Below are positions 43,720 to 54,175 of a DNA stretch of 64,000 bases, piece after piece; positions within the stretch are counted from its first letter, which is position 1, and every line of letters begins with the position of its first letter. The position numbers and the translations under genes were made by a program. The stretch is from Lysinibacillus sphaericus (lineage in GTDB: Bacteria > Bacillota > Bacilli > Bacillales_A > Planococcaceae): NCBI RefSeq assembly GCF_006864135.1, contig NZ_SADV01000007.1:1-64000 (forward strand), written 5' to 3'. The notes under the pieces are model-generated. The model was not told the origin of the DNA, did no database searches, and saw only the letters and a program-made list of their open reading frames with translations.

Positions 43720-44452
43720 ACGAATGGTCATTAAGCTTGGTGGAAGTACGTTAGATAGCTTAAATGAGTCGTTTTTTGAGAATTTTAAAAAACTCCAAGA
43801 AAGCGGCATACAGCTTATTATTACCCATGGTGGTGGCCCAGCAATTACCCGTGAACTAGCGGTGCGCGGAATAGCATCACATGCTTTAAATGGTATTCGT
43901 GTCACGAGCAAAGCTGCAATGGATATTGTACAGTCAACGTTAATAGGAAAGGTCAATCCTACGCTTGTTCATGAATTAACAACTTCTGGCATTGCTGCAA
44001 TTGGATTAAACGGCTTTGATGGACAGTTAATTTTAGCAGATTTTCTAGATAAAGATGTATACGGTTTTGTTGGTGAAGTGAAAACCATCAATACATCTTT
44101 GCTAGAAGCAGTAATGAGTGCCGGGGTTGTACCGGTTATTGCTTGCGTGGGATCAGATGAACATGGTCAGGCATTAAATATTAATGGAGATACGATAGCA
44201 AGTGAAATAGCATTAGCGATAGATGCGGATAGCCTATTACTAGTAACGGATGTAAGCGGTATTCGAATTAATGATGAATATCAACCGAAAGCAACACGTT
44301 CCTCTATCAATCAATGGATTGAGGAGGGGCAAATTTATGGTGGGATGATACCTAAAGTTCAAGGAGCTCTCGAATGCTTAAGTGCAGGTATTCCATCCGT
44401 GCAAATTGTTGGAGAATCCTTAGTGGGTACGACGATTTTATCCGGGGGGTGA
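43682..44452 (+). CDS. argB: acetylglutamate kinase
   Basis: About 256 aa amino-acid kinase, second step of arginine synthesis. MVIKLGGSTLDSL and THGGGPAITREL are the nucleotide and substrate motifs. The start is uncertain: ATG 43682 lies inside argJ (38-bp overlap) with GGGGATG upstream; ATG 43700 and ATG 43724 (after the argJ stop) lack ribosome binding sites. Ends TTILSGG at 44452. Confidence 0.92.
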   Translation: MTTFKSMPHTARKRMVIKLGGSTLDSLNESFFENFKKLQESGIQLIITHGGGPAITRELAVRGIASHALNGIRVTSKAAMDIVQSTLIGKVNPTLVHELTTSGIAAIGLNGFDGQLILADFLDKDVYGFVGEVKTINTSLLEAVMSAGVVPVIACVGSDEHGQALNINGDTIASEIALAIDADSLLLVTDVSGIRINDEYQPKATRSSINQWIEEGQIYGGMIPKVQGALECLSAGIPSVQIVGESLVGTTILSGG

Positions 44453-44605
44453 AGAAAACCCGAATGAGTAAAGTTTCCCTTCATCCTCACGCAGTAACAG
44501 TCATTCTTCTTCTTCATAAGGGTGACCGTTCTTATGGTATAGAAGGAGCAATATAGTTGTTTAGTGAAAATGATTGTTATAGCAAACTTAGTAGGAGTTG
44601 ATAAA

Positions 44606-45736
44606 ATGAGTGCTTTATTTGGAAACTATGGCAAGCGCCGCGCCCAAATTGTCAAAGGGCAAGGAACTGTTGTAGAAGATTCAGCTGGGAAAAAATATTT
44701 AGATTTTACAAGTGGAATCGCTGTAGTGAGTCTTGGTCATTCACATCCTGCAATCGTGAAGGCTATTCATGATCAAAGTGAAAAACTTTGGCATATTTCT
44801 AATTTATTTGATATTCCCGGTCAGGAAAAGGTTGCGCGAAAATTAATAGCAGATACTCACTTTTCTTATGCATTTTTCTGTAATAGTGGGGCGGAAGCAA
44901 ATGAAGCGGCCATCAAACTCGCACGCAAGCATACCGGAAAAAATCATATTATTACTTTTGAGAAATCCTTTCATGGGCGAACTTTTGGAGCGATGTCCGC
45001 AACAGGGCAGGGCAATGTACATAATGGCTTCGGACCGCTTGTTGAAAAATTTACGATTCTTCCTTTTAACGATGTGGCAGCACTTGAAGCAACGATTGAC
45101 GATTCTGTTGCTGCAATTATGCTTGAAATGATTCAAGGTGAGGGCGGTGTTAATAGTGTATCACCAGAATTCGCAGCAGCAATCGCTAAAGCCTGTGACG
45201 ACAAAGGAATATTACTAATAATCGATGAAGTTCAAACAGGTATTGGACGAACAGGAACAAGATATGCCTATGAGCAAACGATTTTAAAGCCAAATATCGT
45301 GACATTGGCAAAAGGGCTAGGTGGAGGATTCCCAGTTGGTGGAATGCTTGGAACAGCCGAGCTATATGAAACATTTAGTCCTGGCACACATGGGACAACA
45401 TTCGGTGGAAACCCACTTGCGATGAGTGTTGCTGAAACCGTGCTTAATCATGTTTTTGAGCCTGCTTTTTTACAAAATGTGCAGGAGCGATCTTCGTATT
45501 TTGTTAAGCAGTTGAAGGAGAATCTACCGTCTACATATACGGTACAAGGCCAGGGCTTACTTCTTGGCATTGGTTGTGGCGATACTGAGGTAGCCTCGTA
45601 TATAGCTGTAGCAGAGGAAAATGGCTTATTATTAGTAGGGGCAGGACCAAATGTTATTCGTCTACTACCACCATTAACCGTTTCAAAAGAGGAGATAGAT
45701 GAGGCAATTGCGATTTTAAAAACGATACTGTTATAG
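44606..45736 (+). CDS. argD: acetylornithine aminotransferase
   Basis: 376 aa class III PLP aminotransferase that makes N-acetylornithine; may also serve lysine synthesis. Motifs: FCNSGAEANEAAIKLAR, IIDEVQTGIGRTG, and the PLP lysine in TLAKGLGGGFP. The start is ATG 44606 (MSALFGNYGKRRA) after TAGGAG; an upstream in-frame ATG (44564) is unlikely. The 150-bp gap after argB holds a 30-codon open frame from 44464 with no clear support. Confidence 0.94.
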   Translation: MSALFGNYGKRRAQIVKGQGTVVEDSAGKKYLDFTSGIAVVSLGHSHPAIVKAIHDQSEKLWHISNLFDIPGQEKVARKLIADTHFSYAFFCNSGAEANEAAIKLARKHTGKNHIITFEKSFHGRTFGAMSATGQGNVHNGFGPLVEKFTILPFNDVAALEATIDDSVAAIMLEMIQGEGGVNSVSPEFAAAIAKACDDKGILLIIDEVQTGIGRTGTRYAYEQTILKPNIVTLAKGLGGGFPVGGMLGTAELYETFSPGTHGTTFGGNPLAMSVAETVLNHVFEPAFLQNVQERSSYFVKQLKENLPSTYTVQGQGLLLGIGCGDTEVASYIAVAEENGLLLVGAGPNVIRLLPPLTVSKEEIDEAIAILKTILL

Positions 45737-45765
45737 TATCTGGACAATTAAATACGATGAAAATG

Positions 45766-45808
45766 AATCTGCTAGACTTTCTTTGTAAGAAATCTAGCAG
45801 ATTGTTTT
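45766..45808 (+). terminator. arg operon terminator
   Basis: AATCTGCTAGA..TTTC pairs with GAAA..TCTAGCAGATT, followed by GTTTT. Confidence 0.8.
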
Positions 45809-45828
45809 AATGCTTATCAAAAAAGACT

Positions 45829-46045
45829 TAACATCATAACATGGGGTTGATTTCCGTTCCGGCTGGGCGCTTTGTTGCTGCGTTACACTGCGCTTTCGCA
45901 CAGAGCAACGCTTCCTGGAGACGTTCGATAAGCCGCTTCACTCGCGGTGCTCGCTCCAAAGTCTCAGCGATCCCCAAGGAGTCGCTCAGCCTTCACTCCA
46001 AGCAGAATACGTTTTAAAAAATGTCATCCGCAATTTTTGGGTAGT
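45829..46045. mobile_element. family A element, copy 6
   Basis: Same orientation as copy 1: CATAACATGGGGTTGATTTC, then CGGCTGGGCGCTT, an inserted hairpin unit (TGTTGCTGCG ... CGCTTTCGCACAG, about 45872-45903), TTCCTGGAGACG, and a decayed right end continuing ATACGTTTTAAAAAATGTCATCC as in copy 1. Fills the gap between argD and the epimerase gene. Confidence 0.8.
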
Positions 46046-46056
46046 TTAGTAAAATC

Positions 46057-46938
46057 CTATTGAAGCTCTTTTACTAAAGTTTTCACTAGAGTAGGGAGCC
46101 AATCATGAAGTTGACTAAATGTAAAGCCTGCCGCTTCTGCTTTTGTAGTTGACATATACCAATCTGCCGGAACCCCATATGGTGACTGCGATATTTCATC
46201 GTTACCTACCAGAGAAATTTTTGCAGACTTTCCGGTCGTTTTTTCAATAAGCCCAAGCAAATCTTTTAACGAAATTGCACCTGCAGCTGTGGCATTATAA
46301 GGTCCTTCAATTGGTGTAATGCCAGCAAAGTATAAAAATGCAGCTGCTTCGTCATCCGTAATAAAGCTCATCTTTGCTGCGATATTTGGTAATGAAATAG
46401 GTTGTTCCTGTAAAACTCGTTCAACATGAAAATGTAAACGGCGTGTATAGTCGTTTTCCCCCATAACAATCGGGAAACGTACAGCGACAACAGGGAATGT
46501 GGCTTCTTTGAAAAGTACTGCCTCTGCTTGACGCTTACCCTCTCCATATGAAAAATCTTCACGGTTCCCCATCCGAACTTCATAATCATATGGATTAAAA
46601 TCTTCTTCTGTTTTGACAATGCCGTCTATTTCGTAGGTTGATAGAGTAGATGTAAAAACGAACTTTTTCGTTTTACTTTCTAAAATTTCACATATTTTAT
46701 GAGCTTCGTTAGGAGAATAGCAAATATTATCATAGACAATATCCCATGTTGTATTGGATAGTGCCTGTGACAACGAATCGGCATCATCTCGATTAACGAT
46801 TAGCTGCTTCACCTTTGTGCCGAAAGGATTCCCGCTTTGTCCACGTGTTAAAATAGTTACGCTATGACCGTTTTGAATAAAGAGTTCAACAAGCTTTTTA
46901 CCAAAAAAACGAGTGCCTCCTAAAACTAAAATGTCCAA
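46057..46938 (-). CDS. NAD-dependent epimerase/dehydratase family protein
   Basis: 293 aa extended short-chain dehydrogenase fold. LVLGGTRFFGKKL (residues 4-16) is the nucleotide-binding motif, resembling the GGTRFxG subgroup that includes CSP41-like proteins. A Ser/Thr-rich FTSTLSTYE and a YGEGKRQAE (Tyr-x3-Lys) supply the catalytic residues. Substrate unknown. Monocistronic; GAAGGGGTGG precedes ATG 46938. Confidence 0.8.
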   Translation of the reverse strand: MDILVLGGTRFFGKKLVELFIQNGHSVTILTRGQSGNPFGTKVKQLIVNRDDADSLSQALSNTTWDIVYDNICYSPNEAHKICEILESKTKKFVFTSTLSTYEIDGIVKTEEDFNPYDYEVRMGNREDFSYGEGKRQAEAVLFKEATFPVVAVRFPIVMGENDYTRRLHFHVERVLQEQPISLPNIAAKMSFITDDEAAAFLYFAGITPIEGPYNATAAGAISLKDLLGLIEKTTGKSAKISLVGNDEISQSPYGVPADWYMSTTKAEAAGFTFSQLHDWLPTLVKTLVKELQ

Positions 46939-46980
46939 TTATTTCCACCCCTTCAAATTAGTAGTCCCCTTTATAATGAC

Positions 46981-47025
46981 AAAAAAACAGGCATACTACA
47001 ATTACTTTTAATTGTAGTATGCCGT
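46981..47025 (-). terminator. penicillin-binding protein gene terminator
   Basis: GGCATACTACAATTA (46990-47004) and TAATTGTAGTATGCC (47009-47023) form a perfect 15-bp stem; the minus strand continues TGTTTTTTT. Confidence 0.9.
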
Positions 47026-47034
47026 GTAAGATGA

Positions 47035-50000
47035 TTATTGGGTAGTTGGTGGATTAGTCGGTGGAGTTGGTTTTCCGTTGTCTCCTCCGTTAGAGCCATT
47101 CCCGTTATTTGAGCCATTCCCGGTGTTTCCGGAACCATTCCCGTTATTTGAGCCATTGCTGTTATTTCCGGAACCGCTGCCGTTATTTGAGCCGTTTCCG
47201 TTATTTCCAGAACCACTGCCGTTATTCGAGCCGTTTCCGGTATTTCCAGAACCATTGCCGTTGTTTGAGCCGTTCCCGTTACTACCATCTGACCCATTGC
47301 CATTTTCCGAACCGTTTCCGTTATGGTTCGAGTCATTCCCGTTAGTAGGTGGGGTCGTTGGAGGATCTTTTTCTTCCTTGTCTTTTTCAGGTTGTTTGTC
47401 ATTCGCAATACCACCAGTAGAAACGACATTAGATTGCGATGAAGTTAAACCTGTAATATCGACAGCGACAACAACATAGGCTTGACCACTTGCTACCGTC
47501 ATACTTTGTGATGACTCAAGCACTGATCCGACAAGCGTTTTACCACCGTTTGTTACTTTATATATTCGATAACCGACAACAGCATTTGAAGAGCCTGTCC
47601 AAGATAATGTATTGCCATTAACTGAAGCGGTTACTGCTGCTGGCGAATTGTGATCTGCCGGGAAATCAACAGCTGATACCGATGAATTCGATAATGTCGA
47701 ATTTTTTGGTAGTAGGCTGGCTGGATTACCGCCAAGTCTGCCTAACATTCGTTTAATAAATGCCTGATTAATACCTGCGCCACCTGGTTTTACAAATTCT
47801 GGTGGTGTGTTAGGGAGTGCATTATACGTTTTACCTTTAATCGTCACAACCTTTGAGGAAGCTAAGCTATCATCAGGCTGCGAAGGTAAAAATACTTTCG
47901 CGTTAAACAAATCAGAGCGTACGAGACCAGCATTAGCACATGCTGCTGAAGGTGCTAGACCAGAAATACCACAGAATGATGCAGTAACAACGTTTTTCGG
48001 TTGCTTAAATCTAGTTTTTGGGGAGATTAATTGTGGATCGACATCATACACAGAATTCATTAATGATCCCCATAGCTTGTTAATTCGCACACTAGGCTGT
48101 TGATACGTATTATTAAATGTATACAGTGATTGATTGTTATCATAACCCATCCATACACCAAGAGAAACATTCGGGTTATAGCCAACTAGCCAAACGTCTT
48201 TATAATTTTGCGAAGTACCTGTCTTAGCAGCAAAGTCAGCAGAGAATTTAAGTGAATTTCTTGCAACTGTACCTGTTCCTTGTGTTAACACATCTCGTAA
48301 CATATCTGTAACGATATAAGAAGTTTCAGGACTAAACACTTGTTCAGGTTTAACTTCGTGTTTATATATGATATTTCCATTTTGGTCTTCAATTCTATCA
48401 ATCATATAAGCGTCAATGAATTGACCGCCGTTTGCGAAAGTTGCATAGGCGTTGGTGTTCTCTTCAACAGTAATACCATCTTTTACTCCTCCGATCCCAG
48501 CTGCAAGGTTTGTAAAGTCATCAGGTTGTAAAGTTGAGATCCCCATTTTTACTAAATAATCGGCAGGACGTCTGTTAAGAATATCATAATATAGACGTAA
48601 AGCAGATAAGTTTTGTGAACTAGCTAAAGCTTCACGTGCAGGTATAAGTCCTCGTTCATCATTACTAATATAGTTGCTCGGACTCCAACTGCCAACAGAG
48701 AATTTTACGTCGACTAATGGGCTACCTGCACCGATTACACCGTATTCTATTGCAGGTGCATATACGAGTAATGGCTTCATTGTTGAGCCATTTGAGCGTT
48801 TTGCCTGTGTAGCATAGTTATAATTTTTTAATTCAAAGTCACGACCACCGACAAAGCTTAAAATACGTCCAGTATTATTTTCAATTAAAATACTGCCGAC
48901 CTGTACAGGCATTTCAGTATCCACTGCTTCACCTGTTGCAGGATCCTTGTCTTTAACGGTGTAAGTATGACCGTAATTTTTGAAGTTTTCCGCTGCTTTT
49001 TGCATCGCATCGTACATATCCTTATTTATAGTTGAATAGATGCGATAACCTTTTGAACGGACATCACGATCTGCTAGTATCGTATACTTATCTTTTAATT
49101 TTTTTTCATTTTTTAAGCGTTCTGGATCAATACCATCTGCTACCGCTAGTTTTTCAGCAATAATTTCTGTCGCGCGACTTTCAAGCTCATATGTTAGCCA
49201 TGGGTAGCGATCCTCTGTGCGCATCTCTGGTGAACGGAAGTCAGCGGTAATATCATAAGCGAGTGCTTCTTTATATTGAGCTTCGTTAATGTAACCTGCG
49301 TCTTTCATGCGATAAAGTACAGTTTTCATACGATCAATACCCTGTTGAAGAGCTTCTTTACTTTTAAGTGCACCTGTATTTGTAAAAGGTGTGTAAGTAA
49401 AAGGTGCTTGAGGAATACCAGCTATATACGCTGCTTGAGGAAGCGTTAAATCCTTTGCTTTTACATTGAAAATACCTTCAGCAGCTGTTTCAACCCCTGC
49501 AATGTTTCGACCGGAAGAGTTACGACCGTAAGGAATTATGTTTAAATAGGCCTCTAAAATTTCTTCCTTTTTCATAAAGTGCTCTAAACGCATTGCGAGT
49601 AAAAGTTCTTTTGCTTTTCGCTCGTAAGATACTTCGTTTGTTAATACTTGGTTTTTTATAAGTTGTTGTGTTAGTGTAGAACCACCAGTTTGAGTGGAAG
49701 AGTTTGTGACGTCTTGAAGTAGCCCGCGGATGACAGCTTTCGGAACTATTCCGTTATGTTCACGGAAATACTCGTCCTCTGTCGCTAATACCGCATTAAT
49801 AACATCAGGTGCGATATTGTTTAATGTTGTTGCCCGACGGTCTAAATCTGTACGTAATTTTCCGATATAAATATCATTGGCAAAATAAATCTCACTTGTT
49901 GAATCGTAGTTGAAAATTTCATTTCGTAATTCTTGCTTTGAGCGTAGTGGCTCTTCTTTTACAAGTGACGCAAAATAGCCAGCGCCAACTGACCCGGCAA

Positions 50001-50142
50001 ATACAGTACCTACCAATGCAAAGACTAAAAATAGTAAAAATAAGTTCCAGGTAACACTTCCTGAAATACGTAATTTCTTCATCCATTTTTGTTGAATTAA
50101 TTCATCGATCTTTGCATTGATTTTCTCAATCCAATCTTTCAA
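47035..50142 (-). CDS. ponA: class A penicillin-binding protein (PBP1-type)
   Basis: 1035 aa bifunctional peptidoglycan polymerase. Short cytosolic N-terminus, membrane segment at about 30-58, glycosyltransferase family 51 domain (ATEDEYFREHNG near residue 115-126; GGSTLTQQL), transpeptidase domain with active-site Ser in STMKPL (about residue 450) and KTGTS (about 640). A fibronectin-III-like segment (about 830-920) is followed by a Pro/Thr linker and an Asn-Gly-Ser tail of about 90 residues containing a 13-residue repeat. It is longer than B. subtilis PBP1 (914 aa), mostly through the tail. AGGAGGT precedes ATG 50142. Confidence 0.94.
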   Translation of the reverse strand: MKDWIEKINAKIDELIQQKWMKKLRISGSVTWNLFLLFLVFALVGTVFAGSVGAGYFASLVKEEPLRSKQELRNEIFNYDSTSEIYFANDIYIGKLRTDLDRRATTLNNIAPDVINAVLATEDEYFREHNGIVPKAVIRGLLQDVTNSSTQTGGSTLTQQLIKNQVLTNEVSYERKAKELLLAMRLEHFMKKEEILEAYLNIIPYGRNSSGRNIAGVETAAEGIFNVKAKDLTLPQAAYIAGIPQAPFTYTPFTNTGALKSKEALQQGIDRMKTVLYRMKDAGYINEAQYKEALAYDITADFRSPEMRTEDRYPWLTYELESRATEIIAEKLAVADGIDPERLKNEKKLKDKYTILADRDVRSKGYRIYSTINKDMYDAMQKAAENFKNYGHTYTVKDKDPATGEAVDTEMPVQVGSILIENNTGRILSFVGGRDFELKNYNYATQAKRSNGSTMKPLLVYAPAIEYGVIGAGSPLVDVKFSVGSWSPSNYISNDERGLIPAREALASSQNLSALRLYYDILNRRPADYLVKMGISTLQPDDFTNLAAGIGGVKDGITVEENTNAYATFANGGQFIDAYMIDRIEDQNGNIIYKHEVKPEQVFSPETSYIVTDMLRDVLTQGTGTVARNSLKFSADFAAKTGTSQNYKDVWLVGYNPNVSLGVWMGYDNNQSLYTFNNTYQQPSVRINKLWGSLMNSVYDVDPQLISPKTRFKQPKNVVTASFCGISGLAPSAACANAGLVRSDLFNAKVFLPSQPDDSLASSKVVTIKGKTYNALPNTPPEFVKPGGAGINQAFIKRMLGRLGGNPASLLPKNSTLSNSSVSAVDFPADHNSPAAVTASVNGNTLSWTGSSNAVVGYRIYKVTNGGKTLVGSVLESSQSMTVASGQAYVVVAVDITGLTSSQSNVVSTGGIANDKQPEKDKEEKDPPTTPPTNGNDSNHNGNGSENGNGSDGSNGNGSNNGNGSGNTGNGSNNGSGSGNNGNGSNNGSGSGNNSNGSNNGNGSGNTGNGSNNGNGSNGGDNGKPTPPTNPPTTQ
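47090..47305 (-). repeat. 39-bp tandem repeat encoding the Asn-Gly-Ser tail
   Basis: On the plus strand GAGCC recurs at 47111, 47150, 47189, 47228 and 47267, exactly 39 bp apart. It encodes units like GSGSGNNGNGSNN. Units differ at several silent sites, so the array is older than the one in sftA. Confidence 0.9.
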
Positions 50143-50229
50143 TGTATCGACCTCCTAAAATCTTGTTTATTATAGCACATATTGATTTAGGTCGAACATA
50201 GTTATTGACAATGAAAAAGAATCGTATAG

Positions 50230-51800
<1,571 letters not shown>

Positions 51801-51816
51801 TCCGAACAAACATGTC

Positions 51817-51855
51817 AAACATCCCCTCGAAATTTGAGGGGATGTTTCTTTCTTT
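51817..51855 (+). terminator. tyrS terminator
   Basis: AAACATCCCCTC and GAGGGGATGTTT form a perfect 12-bp stem with loop GAAATTT, followed by CTTTCTTTT. Confidence 0.9.
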
Positions 51856-52017
51856 TGGTTGAAAAATGGTCAAGGAGCGCTCTCCTATGGGCGAACATTT
51901 AGCTGCTATCTTAGCTTTGCATGCGCTGATGCTGCGCTTTATCACTCTAAAAAAGTAATATGCCTCGAAAATACACGCTAAATAACCCCTTTGCTTAGCT
52001 GAACAGCCACACTTTGT

Positions 52018-52851
52018 TTAGTAAGACAATGCCACTAACAATTTGTTAGTTAAAAAACTAGGAAGCCTTACGTGCTTATATTCTTCGGAGTGGAGCATAT
52101 TCGCTAGCTTTAATGCACCCTCTATGAGGCGTGGTGATGGGCGACAATAAAGCCATTCCTCCATTACGTGAAGCTGTTTCATTTTAACGGCTTGAAGCTC
52201 CTGCGCTTGTGCACGCTTTAATAAATTAGCCGGTTGAATACGCTCAAATGCAACCCCTACCCAAGCCATCATAATATAGTCTGGGTCGCGCCTTACAACA
52301 TCAGCCCAATCAGTTTGCACGCTTGCTAGTTCTACATCTTGAAACAGATTTTGCCCACCAGCAATGGCACTTATTTCAGTTAGCCAATTTATGTTACCTG
52401 GTGTAAAGATAGGGTTTGGCCACCACTCCCAATAGAGAGTTGGTTTTTTAGGGATCGTTTGAGCAACTGTGCGAAGACAATCGATACATTGTAAATATTC
52501 CTCAGAAATTTCTTTTGCACGTCCTTCAACTCCGCAGGCTTTACCTAAAGTATGGAGATCCTGTGCGATTTCCTCTAATGAATTAGCATTAAAAACAATA
52601 TGGGGAATATTTCTAGCTTGTAATGCTTCAATATTTTTTTCCATGCCAGGGACACTTAAGGATGCGAGTACAAGATCAGGCTGCAACGCCTCTAATGCAT
52701 CCATATCAATTGATAAATCTGGGCCAAGCTGAGGTAAGTTTTTTACTGCTAATGGCCAATCCGAAAAATCATCGACTCCAACAAGCTGATCAGTCAGACC
52801 TAAATAAGCAACAAGCTCGGTATTACTAGGACAAATTGATATTAAACGCAT
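52018..52851 (-). CDS. periplasmic-binding-fold (BtuF/FhuD-like) protein without signal peptide
   Basis: 277 aa of the PF01497 metal-chelate/cobalamin binding fold: MRLISICPSNTELVAYLGL at the start, then LVGVDDFSDWP, ALQPDLVLAS. The start is ATG 52851 because GGAGATAAGA precedes it. No signal peptide or lipobox cysteine is present, so the protein as read would stay in the cytosol, and no ABC transporter genes lie beside it. Could be a cytosolic relative or an enzyme-like member of the fold. Symbol not assigned. Confidence 0.75.
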   Translation of the reverse strand: MRLISICPSNTELVAYLGLTDQLVGVDDFSDWPLAVKNLPQLGPDLSIDMDALEALQPDLVLASLSVPGMEKNIEALQARNIPHIVFNANSLEEIAQDLHTLGKACGVEGRAKEISEEYLQCIDCLRTVAQTIPKKPTLYWEWWPNPIFTPGNINWLTEISAIAGGQNLFQDVELASVQTDWADVVRRDPDYIMMAWVGVAFERIQPANLLKRAQAQELQAVKMKQLHVMEEWLYCRPSPRLIEGALKLANMLHSEEYKHVRLPSFLTNKLLVALSY

Positions 52852-52931
52852 CTTCTTATCTCCAATTCTTTTTAAGAAAAGTATAGCTAGTGTTGGAATC
52901 ACATACAATGACAGAATGTTTTTCTCAATAA

Positions 52932-52962
52932 AAAAAGGCATGCCAAGAGACATGCCTTCTGA
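52932..52962 (-). terminator. alcohol dehydrogenase terminator
   Basis: AAGGCATG (52935-52942) and CATGCCTT (52951-52958) form the stem; the minus strand continues with a T run. Confidence 0.85.
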
Positions 52963-52969
52963 TTACTTA

Positions 52970-54175
52970 TTAAGAAAGTGCGATAGCTTCGAGTGATTCT
53001 TCTTCTTTCGCTACAGGGCCCATCGCATTTGTAATAATTTGTTTAATGTCTTCTAAAATTGCCTTACGTGGGTTTGTTGCAGCACATACATCTAACATTG
53101 CATTTTTCGCTAAGATTTCAATATCCTCATCCTTCGCACCTAGTTCGCGGAAGCCACTTGGAATGTTCAAATCGCTAGAAAGATTTTCAATTGCTACAAT
53201 TGCCTTCTCCGCAGCATCACGTTTACTTAATCCTTCAACGTTTTCACCTAACAATTCAGCAATTTTTGCAAAACGCTCAGTACGTGCTGTTAAGTTAAAG
53301 CGACAAACATGAGGCAATAAAATAGCATTACAAACACCATGTGGTAGATTATAGAAGCCACCTAATTGATGAGCAATTGCATGTACGTAGCCAAGTGAAG
53401 CGTTATTAAACGCCATGCCTGCTAAAAATTGTGCGTAAACCATTTGCTCACGTGCTTCTAAATCAGCACCGTTTGCATAGGCACGTGGTAAATATTCAGG
53501 AACTAACTGAAGTACCTTTTCAGCGCAAGCGTCAGTAATTGGTGTTGCGTTTGTCGATACAAATGATTCGATCGCATGTGTTAATGCATCTAAACCAGTT
53601 GCCGCTGTTAGAGCAGGAGGTAAGCCAATCATTAGCTCTGGGTCATTAATTGATAGTAGTGGAGTAACATGTTTGTCCACAATAGCCATCTTCACTTTAC
53701 GAGCTGTATCCGTGATAATCGTGAAGCGAGTCATTTCACTTGCTGTACCAGCAGTTGTGTTAATAGCGATAAATGGCACTAATGGGTTTTGTGATTTGTC
53801 AACGCCCTCGTAATCATGAATGCGTCCACCATTCGAAGCAATAAGTCCGATACCTTTCGCTGCATCGTGTGCGCTACCTCCTCCAAGAGAAACGATCGAG
53901 TCACAGTTTTCAGCATGATACACTGTAATCCCATCTTCAATGTTTTGATCTGTTGGATTTGGTTCTGCTTTCGGGAAAATTACTACATCAATTCCAGCAG
54001 CTATAATGATGTTAGCAATTTGTTCAGAGAGACCTAGTTTGTGTAAGCCCTCATCTGTTACGATTAATGTCTTTTTCACTTCTAAATCATTTAAGCGTTT
54101 ACCAACTTCTTGAATTGCTCCAGGTCCAAATAAGTTTGTTTTCGGCATAACAAATTGCTTTAGAACGTCTGACAT
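52970..54175 (-). CDS. iron-containing (type III) alcohol dehydrogenase
   Basis: 401 aa. Motifs: VSLGGGSAHDAAKGIGL (NAD binding), NTTAGTASEMTRF, and metal ligands in GLDALTHAIESF and VHAIAHQLGGFYNLPHG. Family members oxidise primary alcohols or reduce aldehydes with NAD(H). The sequence resembles NAD-dependent methanol dehydrogenases of Bacillus methanolicus, but substrate cannot be deduced. Start ATG 54175 after AAAGGGGTTGG. Monocistronic. Confidence 0.9.
   Translation of the reverse strand: MSDVLKQFVMPKTNLFGPGAIQEVGKRLNDLEVKKTLIVTDEGLHKLGLSEQIANIIIAAGIDVVIFPKAEPNPTDQNIEDGITVYHAENCDSIVSLGGGSAHDAAKGIGLIASNGGRIHDYEGVDKSQNPLVPFIAINTTAGTASEMTRFTIITDTARKVKMAIVDKHVTPLLSINDPELMIGLPPALTAATGLDALTHAIESFVSTNATPITDACAEKVLQLVPEYLPRAYANGADLEAREQMVYAQFLAGMAFNNASLGYVHAIAHQLGGFYNLPHGVCNAILLPHVCRFNLTARTERFAKIAELLGENVEGLSKRDAAEKAIVAIENLSSDLNIPSGFRELGAKDEDIEILAKNAMLDVCAATNPRKAILEDIKQIITNAMGPVAKEEESLEAIALS

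Noticed and set aside
44464-44556. 30-codon frame between argB and argD (MSKVSLHPHAVTVILLL)
   Set aside because: Weak ribosome binding site, no recognised family; may be only the spacer of the operon.
47078-47479. Pro/Phe/Glu-rich open frame opposite the PBP tail
   Set aside because: A mirror of the Asn-Gly-Ser repeat codons; the real gene on the other strand has all PBP motifs.
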